Positions 1-11,076 are shown, counted from the first letter of the stretch. The stretch is DNA of 64,000 nt from Natronospirillum operosum (GCF_004768465.1 NZ_SRMF01000002.1:101606-165605); one strand, 5' to 3'. Notes: generated from the sequence alone by a model not told the origin. A program made the numbers and translations.

Positions 1-154
<154 letters not shown>

Positions 155-212
155 CAGTCTACATGCGTGGCCACGGGCCACAGCCTACAAGGCAGCACCA
201 TGCGTGAGCCTG

Positions 213-881
213 CTACCGATAGGGTGTCGGATCCTCGACCCCGGCATCCACAAACCCCTGGTGGCGCAGACGGCAGCTGTCACAGACCCCACAGGCGGTA
301 CCGGCTTCATCGGCCTGGTAGCAGGATACGGTAATGCCGTAGTCCACGCCCAGCTCAACGCCCCAGCGAATGATGTCGGCCTTGCTCAGATCAATCAGCG
401 GTGCTTCTATCTGTATCGTACTGCCGGTCACGGTGGCCCGTGTGGCGACATTGACCAGGTTCTGATAGGCGGCCACAAATTCGGGCCGGCAATCGGGGTA
501 GCCCGAATAGTCGACTGCATTGATACCCAGATAGATGGCCTGTGCCCCGGTGACTTCCGCATAGGCCAGCCCGTAGGACAGAAAGACGGTGTTGCGGGCC
601 GGCACATAGGTATTGGGAATGCCCTCGGTGGGTGTTTCAGGCACGGACAGTGAACCATCGGTCAGTGAAGACCCGCCCAGTTGGGCCAGGTCGATATCGA
701 TGATCCGGTGCTCTGCCAGATTCTGCCGCGCAGCCACGCGCTGGGCCGCCAGCAACTCCGCGCTGTGCCGCTGCCCGTAGCGAAAGCTGAGCCCGTATAC
801 CTTGTCGTGACGCTGTGCCGCGATGGCCACGGCGGTCGCCGAGTCCAGCCCGCCGGACAGCAGGACGATGGCGCTGCTCAC
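213..881 (-). CDS. queC: 7-cyano-7-deazaguanine synthase QueC
   Basis: QueC makes preQ0 from 7-carboxy-7-deazaguanine, ammonia and ATP in the cytosol, on the way to queuosine in tRNA. The 222-residue product is full length. It has the PP-loop SGGLDS at residues 9-14 and a C-terminal zinc site formed by C187, C197, C200 and C203. The start is a GTG that overlaps the cpoB stop (TAGTG), so translation is probably coupled to cpoB. In related gammaproteobacteria queE often sits between cpoB and queC; here it is absent. The identification is firm. Confidence 0.97.
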   Translation of the reverse strand: MSSAIVLLSGGLDSATAVAIAAQRHDKVYGLSFRYGQRHSAELLAAQRVAARQNLAEHRIIDIDLAQLGGSSLTDGSLSVPETPTEGIPNTYVPARNTVFLSYGLAYAEVTGAQAIYLGINAVDYSGYPDCRPEFVAAYQNLVNVATRATVTGSTIQIEAPLIDLSKADIIRWGVELGVDYGITVSCYQADEAGTACGVCDSCRLRHQGFVDAGVEDPTPYR

Positions 882-1699
882 TACTGGAATTCCTGCAACG
901 TATCCAGGCGCTGATTGGCCAGACTGCCCAGATTGGAATCGGGCGCCTGCTCTGCAACCTGCTGGTAATAATCCTGAGCCAGTTCAACGTCACCGGTCCT
1001 CTCGGCGACAAAGCCAAGCTTGAACAGGGCATCCAGCCGCTTGTCGGAATCGGGGAAGTCGTCGATGATCCGGTTGTAAGCCGCCTCGGCGCTGTCATAT
1101 TCGCGCAGCAGTGTATGCACTTCACCCAGCCAGAACCAGGCATCTGCAGCCAGTCCGCTGTCCGGATAGTCTTCCACAAAGTCGGCGAGTGCGCTGGTGG
1201 CTTCTTCGTAACGACGCTCGGAGATCAGGTCCCGCGCTCTGCGATAGTCACGCTGGGCCTCTTCCGGGTCGTCAATATCCGAGGTTTCAGGGGCCTGGCC
1301 AGCCAGGCTTTGGGCGCCTGAGGCCTGCACGTCAGTCAGACGGCGGTCCAGATCAATGTAACGGTCCCGCGAGTCGGCTTCCGCTCGCCGGAGTCTCTCA
1401 TTCAATTCTTCAACCTCGCCCCGCAGTGACTGTATCTCACTTTCCATGCGCAGCAGGCGATCCAGCAGCTGGGTCAACCCATCCTGCGAGACAAACTGCC
1501 CTGACAGTTCATTTTCCAGGGCCTGGAGGCGCGAGCGCAATTGCTCGTCCGTGACCAGGTCATCAGCTAGTATGCCGCCGGGTTGGTTTATAAGCGTTGG
1601 TCTGCCCTGCTCGATAGGCGGGTTGGCCAACGAAAAAGAGCTGCCCATCAGGGCAGCTCCCAAAGTACCAAGCAGCGCTGTTTTCTTCAGTGCTGGCAT
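881..1699 (-). CDS. cpoB: Cell division coordinator CpoB (YbgF)
   Basis: This periplasmic protein works with Tol-Pal and couples outer-membrane constriction to septal peptidoglycan synthesis. The 272 residues comprise a signal peptide (about 1-25), an N-terminal coiled coil that trimerises in the family (about 55-120, rich in Leu/Glu/Arg), and C-terminal tetratricopeptide repeats from about residue 150 (motifs such as AWFWLGE and LFKLGF). Its ATG overlaps the pal stop as TAATG, and its stop overlaps the queC start. It is therefore the penultimate gene of a translationally coupled tol-pal-cpoB-queC chain. Confidence 0.95.
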   Translation of the reverse strand: MPALKKTALLGTLGAALMGSSFSLANPPIEQGRPTLINQPGGILADDLVTDEQLRSRLQALENELSGQFVSQDGLTQLLDRLLRMESEIQSLRGEVEELNERLRRAEADSRDRYIDLDRRLTDVQASGAQSLAGQAPETSDIDDPEEAQRDYRRARDLISERRYEEATSALADFVEDYPDSGLAADAWFWLGEVHTLLREYDSAEAAYNRIIDDFPDSDKRLDALFKLGFVAERTGDVELAQDYYQQVAEQAPDSNLGSLANQRLDTLQEFQ

Positions 1700-2229
1700 T
1701 AGTTCTGATACTTGATCTCTACACGACGGTTCTGAGCCCAGGCTTCTTCGTTGGACTCGGCAACCGCAGGGTTCATTTCACCAAAGGAAGTCACATACAT
1801 CTGTGAATTCTCGACACCACGCAGGTTCATGTAGTCCTGTACTGACTTGGCACGATTCTCGCCCAGAGCCAGGTTGTACTCGGCGCTGCCACGCTCATCG
1901 GTGTGGCCTTCCAGCACAACAACCGCATCCGCGTTGTGACGCAGGTACGCTACGTGCTCGTCGAGCACAGAGCGAGCTTCGGAGCTCAGCGCGAAGCTGT
2001 CGAACTCGAAGTAGACGATGTCTTCACTCGGGGTCGGAGCCACTTCAGGCGCCTCTGCCTCGGCTACTTCAGCTTCGTCGAGCGGCATCAGTCCGGTGGT
2101 TCTTTCTTCAGTAGTTTCGGTCGTTGTATCTTCTGCAGTTCCGGCATCATCGGTTGGTGCACTGGAACACCCGGCGATAACCAGTGTCCCTGTTACCAGC
2201 ATCACTTGCAGCAGCTTGAATTTTGACAT
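1699..2229 (-). CDS. pal: Peptidoglycan-associated lipoprotein Pal
   Basis: Pal is an outer-membrane lipoprotein that binds peptidoglycan and TolB. I chose the ATG giving MSKFKLL (176 aa) over one five codons upstream because it has GAGAG at a normal distance and gives a compact lipoprotein signal peptide with lipobox IAGC (lipidated Cys21). A Thr/Glu-rich linker (about 25-65) leads to the OmpA-like domain, with the peptidoglycan-binding signature GHTDERGSAEYN and a C-terminal NRRVEIKY. tolB lies upstream across a 97-bp gap without a clear terminator. cpoB follows with a one-base overlap. Confidence 0.97.
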   Translation of the reverse strand: MSKFKLLQVMLVTGTLVIAGCSSAPTDDAGTAEDTTTETTEERTTGLMPLDEAEVAEAEAPEVAPTPSEDIVYFEFDSFALSSEARSVLDEHVAYLRHNADAVVVLEGHTDERGSAEYNLALGENRAKSVQDYMNLRGVENSQMYVTSFGEMNPAVAESNEEAWAQNRRVEIKYQN

Positions 2230-2326
2230 TGCTCTCAATCCCATTTGTCAGAGGTTTTATCTAGTCGCTGGCTGATAATAGCACAGCAATAAAACAGTTC
2301 ACCACAAAGGTGGCGCCCACTATAGG

Positions 2327-3634
2327 TTAGTAGGTGAATGGCGACCATGCAGGTTCACGCACATTGCCAAACCGGCTGGGCATCACATTCTCCACCATAC
2401 CATCTATTGACACCCACGCAAGCCTCGAGGTTCCACCCTGAGTGCTTGCATATACCACCATGGACCCGTTAGGGGCCAGGCTGGGTGCCTCGTCCTGCGG
2501 GTTACCCGTAAGTACCTGCAGGACTCTGTTGTTCAGGTCCATGGTGGCGATGTTATAACCATCGCCATCATTATGTACCATCACAATTCTGTTACCGCTC
2601 TCCGCCACTCTGGGCCGTGCGTTGTATCGGCCATCGAAAGTCAGACGTTCTGCATTGTCAGACCCTATGCGCAGACGATAGATCTGCGGTCTGCCACTGC
2701 GACCGGACGTATACACCAGGGTGTTGTTGTCCAGCCAGTCCGGTTCGGTGTCAATGGCCCAGTGCCGCGTCACCTGCTGCAAACGGCCATTGGACAGATC
2801 CATGACATAGATATTGGCCGCACCATCTCGAGATGATGTGAACGCCAGGCGCCGTCCATCCGGAGAAAAGGCAGGCGCACTGTTAATCGCACCCTGCCTT
2901 TCCGCTACGATACGCACATTACCGCTATCCAGATCAAGGATACGTACTTCAGAACTGCCATCGGGAGCAAAGGTGACGAACGCAATCTGACGAGCGTCGG
3001 GCGACCAGGCTGGCGACATCAACGGCCGCTCCGACTCGAACCAGGGCTCTTCGTTGAAACCGTCTGCATCGGCAACATACAGCGTGTGGCTTCGACCCGA
3101 CCCCGTTTGTTCGATCGCAACATAGGCTATTTTGGTTGAAAATACGCCTCTTACGCCGGTAATTTCTTCGTAAATGGCATCACTGGCGCGATGCGCCAGC
3201 TGGCGCCATTGATCACGGTCGCCGGTGACACTCCGACCGAGCAGACGACGCTCCGAATACGGGTCGTAAAGTTCATAGGTGATTTCAACCCGGTTGTCGT
3301 CTCGCGGCTGTGCCCGGCCAATCACCACATAGTCCTGATTGAGCAACCGCCATTCGCGAAACACCATGGATTCCCGGCGCGTGGGCCAGCTGCGCATCTG
3401 GTCTCTGGGCAACGGATCGAACTGGCCGGTGCGCTCCAGATTGGCCTCCACAATCTCACTGAACTCCGACGGTGCCGACCCGGGGCCATCCCAGGTGAAG
3501 GGCACAATGGAAATGCGAAACGGATCATCGTAGCCGCGAATAATGGTAATGGTTCGATCCGATGACTGTGCCGCCAATCCGGAGGCCAGCAGAATCAGCG
3601 CAATGCCACAGTACAGCCGCAATTTATTCATCAT
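2327..3634 (-). CDS. tolB: Tol-Pal system periplasmic protein TolB
   Basis: TolB is the periplasmic beta-propeller that passes between Pal and TolA during envelope constriction. The 435 residues show a signal peptide ending near AAQ (residues 20-22), an N-terminal alpha/beta domain (about 25-165), and a propeller of repeated WSPDAR/FSPDGR blades from about residue 200. The gene overlaps the tolA stop (TAATG). Length and blade spacing are normal for the family, and I see no broken blades. Confidence 0.97.
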   Translation of the reverse strand: MMNKLRLYCGIALILLASGLAAQSSDRTITIIRGYDDPFRISIVPFTWDGPGSAPSEFSEIVEANLERTGQFDPLPRDQMRSWPTRRESMVFREWRLLNQDYVVIGRAQPRDDNRVEITYELYDPYSERRLLGRSVTGDRDQWRQLAHRASDAIYEEITGVRGVFSTKIAYVAIEQTGSGRSHTLYVADADGFNEEPWFESERPLMSPAWSPDARQIAFVTFAPDGSSEVRILDLDSGNVRIVAERQGAINSAPAFSPDGRRLAFTSSRDGAANIYVMDLSNGRLQQVTRHWAIDTEPDWLDNNTLVYTSGRSGRPQIYRLRIGSDNAERLTFDGRYNARPRVAESGNRIVMVHNDGDGYNIATMDLNNRVLQVLTGNPQDEAPSLAPNGSMVVYASTQGGTSRLAWVSIDGMVENVMPSRFGNVREPAWSPFTY

Positions 3635-4497
3635 TAGACCTCGGGCCTGAAATCGAAATTGAAGCGTCGGTAATGCTGTTCAAACAGCCGATTGTCTTCC
3701 GGCACGGGAAGACGACCCACGCGCTCCACAGCCTGAATCGCAGAGCGATCCAGGGCATCATAACCACTGGAATTGACCAGTTGTACACTCACCACCTCGC
3801 CGGTCGGCAACAGCTCAATACGCACTGTTACCACCATGGAACCGTCGACATTGGGCGGCAGCGACCAGGCACGCCGCACCCGTTGCTGAATCAGGCCGTC
3901 ATAGGTACCGATGGCCTGCCTGGCTTCTTCCGCCTGCTCGGCCTGAGCCCGTTCCCGGGCGCCTTCCTGCTCTACCTGAGACAGCAATGCGGACTCCAGA
4001 TCCAGAAAATCGTCACCCGGCGGCGGTGCCCGCGATGGCTCGGGCGGCTGCTCGGGTTCGGGCGGCGACTCGGGCTCGGGAATCGGTTCCGGCTCGGGCG
4101 CCGGGGCCGGTTCCTCTACCTCCGGCGCCGGTATGGGCTCAGGGGCCGGCTCCGGCTCGGGCGTGGGTTCGGGCTCCGGAGCCGGTTCCGGCTCGGGCGC
4201 AGGCTCGGGTTCCGGCGCTGGTTCCGGTTCCGGTGGCGACTCTGGTTCCGGCGCTGGTTCCGGCTCCACGGTTGTGGTTTCTACCTGCCGTGGCTCCGGC
4301 GCCTGCGGCGGCGGATCGGGTTCCGCCCGTTGCTGCACGCGCGACATGGTGACCAGCTGCGCATTGACCACTTCCGGCATATTGGGCTCTGGCGGTGAAC
4401 TGAACACCGGCAGCCCAAAGACCACAAAGATACCCAGTACCGTATGCAGCAGCACCGAGTAGGTCAGTGGCAGCAGATGTTCCCGATCGAAACCCAT
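3634..4497 (-). CDS. tolA: TolA-type cell envelope protein with Pro-Glu repeat linker
   Basis: TolA spans the periplasm from the TolQ-TolR motor to Pal/TolB. The 287 residues comprise one N-terminal membrane segment (about 14-34), a long linker, and a C-terminal TonB/TolA-like domain (about 200-287, GTYDGLIQQRVRRAW onward). The linker is unusual: instead of the Lys/Ala-rich helix of Escherichia coli TolA it is a Pro-Glu repeat (EPEPAPEPEPAPEPEP style, about residues 60-155), more like TonB. A short Glu/Ala/Arg stretch remains at about 180-195. Position between tolR and tolB supports TolA over TonB. At DNA level the linker is a tandem repeat at about 4020-4280, prone to length change. Confidence 0.9.
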   Translation of the reverse strand: MGFDREHLLPLTYSVLLHTVLGIFVVFGLPVFSSPPEPNMPEVVNAQLVTMSRVQQRAEPDPPPQAPEPRQVETTTVEPEPAPEPESPPEPEPAPEPEPAPEPEPAPEPEPTPEPEPAPEPIPAPEVEEPAPAPEPEPIPEPESPPEPEQPPEPSRAPPPGDDFLDLESALLSQVEQEGARERAQAEQAEEARQAIGTYDGLIQQRVRRAWSLPPNVDGSMVVTVRIELLPTGEVVSVQLVNSSGYDALDRSAIQAVERVGRLPVPEDNRLFEQHYRRFNFDFRPEV

Positions 4498-4498
4498 T

Positions 4499-4921
4499 CT
4501 AGAGTGGCTCCGTCACCAGTCCCACATTGTGAACCCCGGACTGCTGCAGCATGACCATCAGTTCCACTACCCGTCCATAGGGTACGGACTGATCGCCCCG
4601 AACCAGCACAGCGGTGCCCGGATTGTTCTCCAGGATCTGGCGCACAAAGGTCTGTATCTCGGTCAGCGGAACGGACTGGGGCGACTCCTCACCCAGTTCC
4701 AGATAGTACTCCTGATCCGCTGTCACCGAGACAATCAGGTTTTCCCGGTCGTCTTCTGTGGGCAGCGGCTCCGTGGATACCCGGGGCAATTCCACGTCCA
4801 CGCCCTGGGTCAGCATGGGTGCGGTCACCATGAATATGACCAGCAGCACCAGCATGACGTCGATATAAGGCACGACATTGATTTCCGCCATGGGGCGGCG
4901 GCGATTACCCTTGTTTCTCAT
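4499..4921 (-). CDS. tolR: TolR, proton-channel subunit of the Tol motor
   Basis: TolR is the ExbD-like inner-membrane subunit that with TolQ converts proton flow into movement of TolA. The 140 residues have one transmembrane segment (about 14-37) preceded by the basic tail MRNKGNRRRP. Asp21 inside VVPYIDVML corresponds to the proton-carrying Asp of the family. A periplasmic domain follows. Its ATG overlaps the tolQ stop (ATGA), and tolA starts one base after its stop, so tolQRA are tightly coupled. Confidence 0.97.
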   Translation of the reverse strand: MRNKGNRRRPMAEINVVPYIDVMLVLLVIFMVTAPMLTQGVDVELPRVSTEPLPTEDDRENLIVSVTADQEYYLELGEESPQSVPLTEIQTFVRQILENNPGTAVLVRGDQSVPYGRVVELMVMLQQSGVHNVGLVTEPL

Positions 4922-5682
4922 ACACGTTGAGCCTCAGTCCCTGCGGACTGTGCTGATTCATTGCGGCCGTCTGCACCTGCTTCACGTCGTGCCTGATTCT
5001 TGCGCGACAGTGCATAGACCTGGCGATGCAGAATGCTGGAAAACTCTTCTGCAAAGGTGTCATAGAGCGAGATCAGATTGGTCGCTGTATTCGAAAACTT
5101 GTTGTAGGCAATGACCGCAGGAATAGCAGCAAACAGGCCCATTGCTGTTGCAATAAGAGCTTCTGCGATACCCGGCGCCACCGTGGCCAGGGTGGCTTGC
5201 GAGGTCATGGCCAGACCGCGGAAAGCCCCCATGATCCCCCAGACCGTGCCGAACAGGCCGATGTACGGGGTAATGGAACCCACTGTGGCAAGAAAGGTCA
5301 GATGCTTGTCGAGCTTGTCCTCTTCCTTGTTTACGGCCACCCGCATGGCCCGCTGGATGGAGGTCATGGTGGTGTCGGGATCCATATCGGGTTGCTGGCG
5401 GGCGCGGGTGAACTCCTTGAAACCGGCACGGAATACGGCTTCGGTACCGCTGTCCGGATCCGGCGCGGCATTCACCTGCCGAAACAGCTGGGTCAGATCC
5501 ATGCCCGACCAGAAGCGCTCTTCAAAGTGATCGCTGGCATTCCGGAAACGGCCCATGACCTTGGCGCGCTCGAAAATGAAATACCATGAGAGCACGGAAG
5601 CCAGAACCAGAATCAACATCACGATCTGGACGACAATACTGGCGCTGGCAATCAGCGCGATATAGGACATTTCCTCAGCCAC
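4918..5682 (-). CDS. tolQ: TolQ, motor subunit of the Tol-Pal system
   Basis: TolQ is the ExbB/MotA-type inner-membrane subunit that forms the ion channel with TolR. The 254 residues carry three membrane segments (about 13-35, 140-165 and 175-198) and the conserved stretch LATVAPGIAEALIATAMGL. I kept the GTG start because AAGGAG lies 10 bases upstream; the downstream ATG (residue 5) has a Shine-Dalgarno too close to it. The usual upstream neighbour ybgC is missing: ruvB ends only 87 bases upstream. The gap holds the dyad AGTGCA-N8-TGCACT (5746-5765), whose role is unclear. Confidence 0.97.
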   Translation of the reverse strand: MAEEMSYIALIASASIVVQIVMLILVLASVLSWYFIFERAKVMGRFRNASDHFEERFWSGMDLTQLFRQVNAAPDPDSGTEAVFRAGFKEFTRARQQPDMDPDTTMTSIQRAMRVAVNKEEDKLDKHLTFLATVGSITPYIGLFGTVWGIMGAFRGLAMTSQATLATVAPGIAEALIATAMGLFAAIPAVIAYNKFSNTATNLISLYDTFAEEFSSILHRQVYALSRKNQARREAGADGRNESAQSAGTEAQRV

Positions 5683-5769
5683 AGCGGCAAAACTCCTTAA
5701 CCCGAAAAGTCGGCAATGTGCGCCAATGTACCGAAATTGGCCAAGAGTGCACAGAGGTTTGCACTGTTT

Positions 5770-6798
<1,029 letters not shown>

Positions 6799-6845
6799 GA
6801 CTCAGAGTTTGACCCAGCGCTGGTAAAGAGACAAGACGGCAATCA

Positions 6846-7445
6846 TTACAGCGCCGACTTGAGCGCCAGGCGGATCAGGTCATCACTGCCCAGACCGGGC
6901 TGCCGCACCTGCTTGATCATCTTCGCGGCCTGCACCGGCTTGTAGCCCAGCGCTATCAGGGCGCTTTCGGCATCGTCTACCGGATCGCCGCCCTCGGCCA
7001 TGGCGGCAGCCAGGCCGCCCAGTTCGGCGGCAGTTCCGTCGGCATGGGTGAGTTTGCCTTTCAGTTCCAGCACCAGGCGTTCGGCCATCTTCTTGCCCAC
7101 GCCGGGAATCTTGACCAGTTGATTGACCGATTCCTGTTCGATGTAGCGCGCGAAGTCGTCCGGCTCGATGGCGGACAGAATCGACAGCGCCAGCTTGGGG
7201 CCGATGCCATTGACCTTGATCAGGGTGCGGAACAGGCGGCGTTCACCTTCCTGCGCGAAACCGAACAGGGTGTGGGCATCCTCGCGCACGCTGAGGTGCG
7301 TCCACAGGCTGACCGGTTCGCCGGTGGCAGGGAGCTGATAGTAGGTGGTCATGGGTACCAGCAGTTCATAGCCGACGCCCTGCACATCCAGCAGGATTTC
7401 CGGCGGCTGCTTGGCACTCAGGGTGCCCTTGAGGTGTCCGATCAT
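6846..7445 (-). CDS. ruvA: Holliday junction binding protein RuvA
   Basis: RuvA binds four-way junctions as a tetramer and recruits RuvB. An open frame extends 77 codons further upstream, but the family N-terminus MIGHLKG and a GGAG just before it fix the start at 7445, giving 199 aa. The product has an OB fold (1-64), two helix-hairpin-helix motifs (GIGPKLALSIL and IPGVGKKMAERL) and the mobile C-terminal domain that contacts RuvB. The upstream extension is in repeat DNA and should not be annotated as protein. Confidence 0.97.
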   Translation of the reverse strand: MIGHLKGTLSAKQPPEILLDVQGVGYELLVPMTTYYQLPATGEPVSLWTHLSVREDAHTLFGFAQEGERRLFRTLIKVNGIGPKLALSILSAIEPDDFARYIEQESVNQLVKIPGVGKKMAERLVLELKGKLTHADGTAAELGGLAAAMAEGGDPVDDAESALIALGYKPVQAAKMIKQVRQPGLGSDDLIRLALKSAL

Positions 7446-7956
7446 GTTCGTTCTCCGGTTCCTGTGGTTGTGGTTGCCAAGCGGACCGTCGCCAAGCGCG
7501 GGTGCAGGCCTGTGAGACATTAGCCTGGCCGCCTGATGGCGGGGTACCCTGACCGCAGACACGCAAAAAACGGCATCCATGCCAGCTCGACTGCGCACAT
7601 CCATGTGCGCAGACGGTCTGCGGATCAGGGCACCACCGCTCCGGCGGCCGCACCAATCGTGCCTCCGCACCCTCACTTGGCAAGGGACCTGTCCTGTAGT
7701 GAGGGACGCAAGTCCCGATGGGTGGCAAAGCCGCCCTTCATATGGGTCCTATTGACCCAACCGGCACTTGCGTGCCTCGCTACAGAAGTTGGGGGGGGCA
7801 CGGCTGGAGTCGCCCGCCGGGTGCATGCACTGTGAGACCGTTTGCGGCCAGGGACGGCCGCAACCGAGCTGTCAGGGACGACGTTTTTTGCGTGTCTCAC
7901 AGGCATGTACCCGAGCGTGGCGACGGTCCACCAACCATACTCTACAAGGTCACACC
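7446..7956. repeat. Large imperfect palindrome filling the ruvC-ruvA gap
   Basis: This 511-bp intergenic stretch lies between two genes that are usually adjacent. Reading outside-in, 7470-7575 is the inverted, diverged copy of about 7870-7941 (shared blocks GGACCGTCGCCA, GCCTGTGAGACA, CGCAAAAAACG). Next, about 7583-7619 pairs with about 7833-7869 (28 of 37 positions), and CTGTAGTGAGGGACGCAAGT near 7693 pairs with the complement of 7767-7786. The left arm carries an extra ~40 bases after GAGACA. The element looks like two head-to-head copies of a dispersed repeat. Open frames here are by-products of the repeat. Confidence 0.8.
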
Positions 7957-8478
7957 CTAATGCGCCCGCCCCCGGCGCGCCTGGGCGGCGTTGCCGAGGC
8001 GGGCAAAACTCTGCCGGTAGTGCGCGTGGCAGAGCGCAATGGCCAGTGCGTCGGCGGCGTCTTCCTGCGGCGTGCCCGGCAGCTTCAGCAGCGCCGTGAC
8101 CATGTGCTGCACCTGCGCCTTGTCGGCACCGCCCTTGCCCACCACCGACTGCTTGATCTGCCGCGCTGCATATTCGAACACCGGCAGCCCTGACTGCATC
8201 GCCGCCACTATGGCCGCCCCGCGCGCCTGTCCCAGCTTCAGCGCCGAGTCGGCATTGCGTCCCATGAACACCTTTTCGATGGCAAACTCAGTCGGACTGA
8301 CCTGTGCCACAATGTCCTGTATATAACGAAAGATGGCATCCAGCCGCGCCGGCATCTCTCCCAGGTCGGTCAGATTGATACAGCCACTGGTGATATAGCG
8401 CGGCTGCTTGCCCGACACATCAATGACCCCGAACCCGGTACGCCGGGAGCCGGGGTCAATGGCGAGGATGATGCTCAT
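7957..8478 (-). CDS. ruvC: Crossover junction endodeoxyribonuclease RuvC
   Basis: RuvC is the RNase H-fold resolvase that cuts Holliday junctions. The 173 residues begin with [10 protein letters not shown] (catalytic Asp7) and contain the second acidic motif IEKVF (Glu67) and the C-terminal acidic pair in [14 protein letters not shown]. The Arg/Ala-rich tail is ordinary. yebC ends 15 bases upstream. The ruvA gene normally right behind it is displaced by the 511-bp palindromic gap. Confidence 0.98.
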   Translation of the reverse strand: MSIILAIDPGSRRTGFGVIDVSGKQPRYITSGCINLTDLGEMPARLDAIFRYIQDIVAQVSPTEFAIEKVFMGRNADSALKLGQARGAAIVAAMQSGLPVFEYAARQIKQSVVGKGGADKAQVQHMVTALLKLPGTPQEDAADALAIALCHAHYRQSFARLGNAAQARRGRAH

Positions 8479-8493
8479 CAGAGCCCGCCGGCC

Positions 8494-9225
8494 TCAGCTC
8501 TCGGCCGGTTCGGGGAAAGCCGCGTTGGTATAGACGTTCTGCACGTCGTCCGACTCTTCCAGCGTGTCGATCAGCTTCTGTACCTTTTCCGCAGTCTCAC
8601 CGTCGACTTCGACTTCTACATCCGGCAGCCAGGACACTTCGCCCTCGGCTTCATAGCCGGCGTCGACCAGCGCTTTTTTCAACTCCAGATAGTCCGTCGG
8701 CTCGCAGCGAATCTCGAAGGAGCCATCGTCATTGCTGATGACATCTTCCGCGCCGGCTTCCAGCGCCACCTCCATGATGGCATCTTCGTCGCCGTTTTCG
8801 ATAAACAGCTGGCCCTTGTGCTGGAACAGATAGGCCACCGAGCCGTCCGTGCCCAGGTTGCCGCCATGCTTGCTAAAGGCATGGCGCACCTCGGAGACGG
8901 TACGATTGCGGTTGTCGGACAGACACTTGACCAGAATCGCCACGCCACTGGCGCCATAACCCTCGAAAGTCATCTCCTCGAAGTTGTCACCATCCTGATT
9001 ACCCGCGCCACGCGCGATGGCCTTCTCGATGGTGTCCTTTTTCATGTTGGCGGTCAGTGCCTTGTCCATGACCGAACGCAGCGCCGGGTTGTCCTCCGGG
9101 TTGGGGCCACCATTGCGGGCTGCAACCACGATTTCGCGGATGATCTTGGTGAAGACCTTGCCGCGTTTCGCATCCTGCGCCGCCTTGCGGTGCTTGATGT
9201 TGGCCCATTTGGAATGACCTGCCAT
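8494..9225 (-). CDS. yebC: YebC/PmpR/TACO1 family protein
   Basis: The family N-terminus [14 protein letters not shown] is intact and the 243-residue length is typical. YebC-type proteins have been described both as DNA-binding regulators and as ribosome-associated factors that help elongation through proline stretches; the sequence alone does not choose between these. It has a strong ribosome site (AAGGGAG, 8 bases before ATG). It sits 27 bases after aspS and 15 bases before ruvC, the normal order in this group. Confidence 0.97.
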   Translation of the reverse strand: MAGHSKWANIKHRKAAQDAKRGKVFTKIIREIVVAARNGGPNPEDNPALRSVMDKALTANMKKDTIEKAIARGAGNQDGDNFEEMTFEGYGASGVAILVKCLSDNRNRTVSEVRHAFSKHGGNLGTDGSVAYLFQHKGQLFIENGDEDAIMEVALEAGAEDVISNDDGSFEIRCEPTDYLELKKALVDAGYEAEGEVSWLPDVEVEVDGETAEKVQKLIDTLEESDDVQNVYTNAAFPEPAES

Positions 9226-9252
9226 AGATGCATCTCCCTTGAAAATGCGTGA

Positions 9253-11025
9253 TCAGCTCTCGCTGACCGGTTTGCGAATACGGATATTCAGATCGCGCAA
9301 CTGATCATTGGTGACCTCGCCCGGTGCCTGGGTCATCAGACAGGAGGCGGACTGGGTTTTCGGGAAGGCAATAACCTCCCGAATGCTGTCGGCGCCGGTC
9401 ATCAGCATGATCAGACGATCATAGCCAAAGGCCAGACCACCGTGCGGCGGGCAGCCGTATTTCAGCGCGTCGAGCAGGAAGCCGAACTTCTCGCGCTGTT
9501 CTTCATGGCTGATGTTCAGTACATCGAACACGGTTTCCTGCATGGCCGGGTTGTGGATACGGATGGACCCGCCACCCAGCTCGACACCATTGAGAATCAT
9601 GTCATAGGCACGACTGAGCGCCCCGGCCGGGTTGGCCTTGAGTTCTTCCGGTGAACAGGATGGTGCGGTGAACGGGTGATGCAGTGCGGCCAGAGAACCG
9701 TCATCGTCCTGTTCAAACATGGGGAAGTCTACCACCCACAGCGGTGCCCATTCGCGCGTGTAGAGGTTGAGGTCTTCACCCAGGCGGCAGCGCAGATTGC
9801 CCAGTGCATCGTTGACGATACGCGCCTTGTCGGCACCGAAGAAGATCAGATCGCCGTTTTCGGCCTGCAGGCGGTCCAGCAACTGGGCGCGCACGGTCTC
9901 GGGCAGGAACTTGACGATGGGAGACTGGAGGCCGTTTTCCAGATCCGACTTGTCGTTGACCTTGATATAGGCCAGACCCTTGGCACCGAAGATACCGACA
10001 TATTTGGTGTAGTCGTCGATCTGCTTGCGCGTCAGACTGCTGCCGCCGGGCACTTTCAGTGCAGCGACACGACCCTTGGCATCCTTCGCCGGGCCGGCAA
10101 ACACCTTGAATTCGACCTCGGTCATCAGGTCATCAACCGTGACCAGCTCCAGCGGGATGCGCAGGTCCGGCTTGTCGACGCCGTAACGTTCCATGGCCTC
10201 GGCAAAGGTCATGTGGGGCAGCTCGCCCAGATCCACATCCAGCACTTCCCTGAAAGTCTGGCGAATCATGCCTTCGGCCACCCCCATGATGTCCTGCTCT
10301 TCGACAAAGGAGGCTTCGATATCGATCTGGGTGAATTCCGGCTGCCGGTCGGCGCGCAGGTCTTCATCACGGAAGCACTTGGCAATCTGGAAGTACTTGT
10401 CGAAGCCGGACACCATCAGCAACTGCTTGAAGAGCTGCGGCGACTGCGGCAGCGCAAAGAAACGCCCTTCGTGGGTGCGGCTGGGTACCAGATAGTCGCG
10501 CGCGCCTTCCGGCGTGGCGCGGGTCAGAATCGGCGTTTCTATCTCGAGATAGCCCTGATCATCCAGGAAGCGGCGCAGGGACTGCGAGATGCGGCTGCGC
10601 AGAATCAGCTTGTCCTGCATTTCCGGGCGGCGCAGATCCATGTAGCGGTATTTCAGGCGTACGTCCTCGCCCACATCGGAATACTGGTCGAGCGGAAACG
10701 GCGGCGTTGCCGCCGCGTTCAGCACTTCGATACCGGTACCCAACACCTCGACCGAGCCGGTCGGCAGGTCCTGATTGACGGTACCCTCGGGGCGGGCTCG
10801 CACCCGGCCGGTGATTTTCAGCACAAATTCGCTGCGCACCCGGTCGGCGGTTTCGAAGTTGGCCGCATCATCAGGGTCGAACACCACCTGCACCAGGCCT
10901 TCGCGGTCACGCATATCGAGAAAAATGACCCCGCCATGATCACGGCGGCGATGTACCCAACCGCAAAGCGTGACGGTTTCATCGATATGTGAACTGCGCA
11001 GTTCACCACAGTAATGAGTTCGCAT
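9253..11025 (-). CDS. aspS: Aspartate--tRNA ligase
   Basis: This class II synthetase charges tRNA-Asp in the cytosol. The 590 residues comprise an N-terminal anticodon-binding OB fold (1-105), class II motifs (motif 2 around [18 protein letters not shown] at about 215-235; motif 3 with [12 protein letters not shown] near 530-545), and the bacterial GAD insertion (about 290-410). It is the first gene of the minus-strand block. Its promoter probably lies in the 92-bp divergent gap shared with the transglycosylase gene. Confidence 0.98.
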   Translation of the reverse strand: MRTHYCGELRSSHIDETVTLCGWVHRRRDHGGVIFLDMRDREGLVQVVFDPDDAANFETADRVRSEFVLKITGRVRARPEGTVNQDLPTGSVEVLGTGIEVLNAAATPPFPLDQYSDVGEDVRLKYRYMDLRRPEMQDKLILRSRISQSLRRFLDDQGYLEIETPILTRATPEGARDYLVPSRTHEGRFFALPQSPQLFKQLLMVSGFDKYFQIAKCFRDEDLRADRQPEFTQIDIEASFVEEQDIMGVAEGMIRQTFREVLDVDLGELPHMTFAEAMERYGVDKPDLRIPLELVTVDDLMTEVEFKVFAGPAKDAKGRVAALKVPGGSSLTRKQIDDYTKYVGIFGAKGLAYIKVNDKSDLENGLQSPIVKFLPETVRAQLLDRLQAENGDLIFFGADKARIVNDALGNLRCRLGEDLNLYTREWAPLWVVDFPMFEQDDDGSLAALHHPFTAPSCSPEELKANPAGALSRAYDMILNGVELGGGSIRIHNPAMQETVFDVLNISHEEQREKFGFLLDALKYGCPPHGGLAFGYDRLIMLMTGADSIREVIAFPKTQSASCLMTQAPGEVTNDQLRDLNIRIRKPVSES

Positions 11026-11070
11026 AGTATTCTGTCCAGTGCCCCGATGAGGTGAATTTTTGAGGGGGCG

Positions 11071-11076
11071 ATTATA
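11071..11076 (-). promoter_or_regulatory. Probable -10 element of the aspS operon promoter
   Basis: On the minus strand a perfect TATAAT lies 46 bases upstream of the aspS start. The best -35 candidate, TTAAGT about 16 bases further upstream, is weak. This is the only good sigma70-type -10 in the divergent gap on that strand. Confidence 0.6.

Noticed and set aside
3562-4398. Arg/Gly-rich frame antisense to tolA
   Set aside because: It is a by-product of the Pro-Glu coding repeat of tolA.
5746-5765. AGTGCA-N8-TGCACT as a terminator for ruvB
   Set aside because: The T run lies on the wrong side for the minus-strand transcript, so it is at best a protein site.
7446-7956. Overlapping open frames on both strands between ruvC and ruvA
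   Set aside because: The same peptide segments (such as RRFLRV and ACTRAWRRS) appear on opposite strands because of the inverted repeat, and codon use differs from neighbouring genes.
9676-10992. 438-codon frame antisense to aspS
   Set aside because: It lies wholly opposite a firm housekeeping gene and follows from its codon bias; it has no signal or family pattern.
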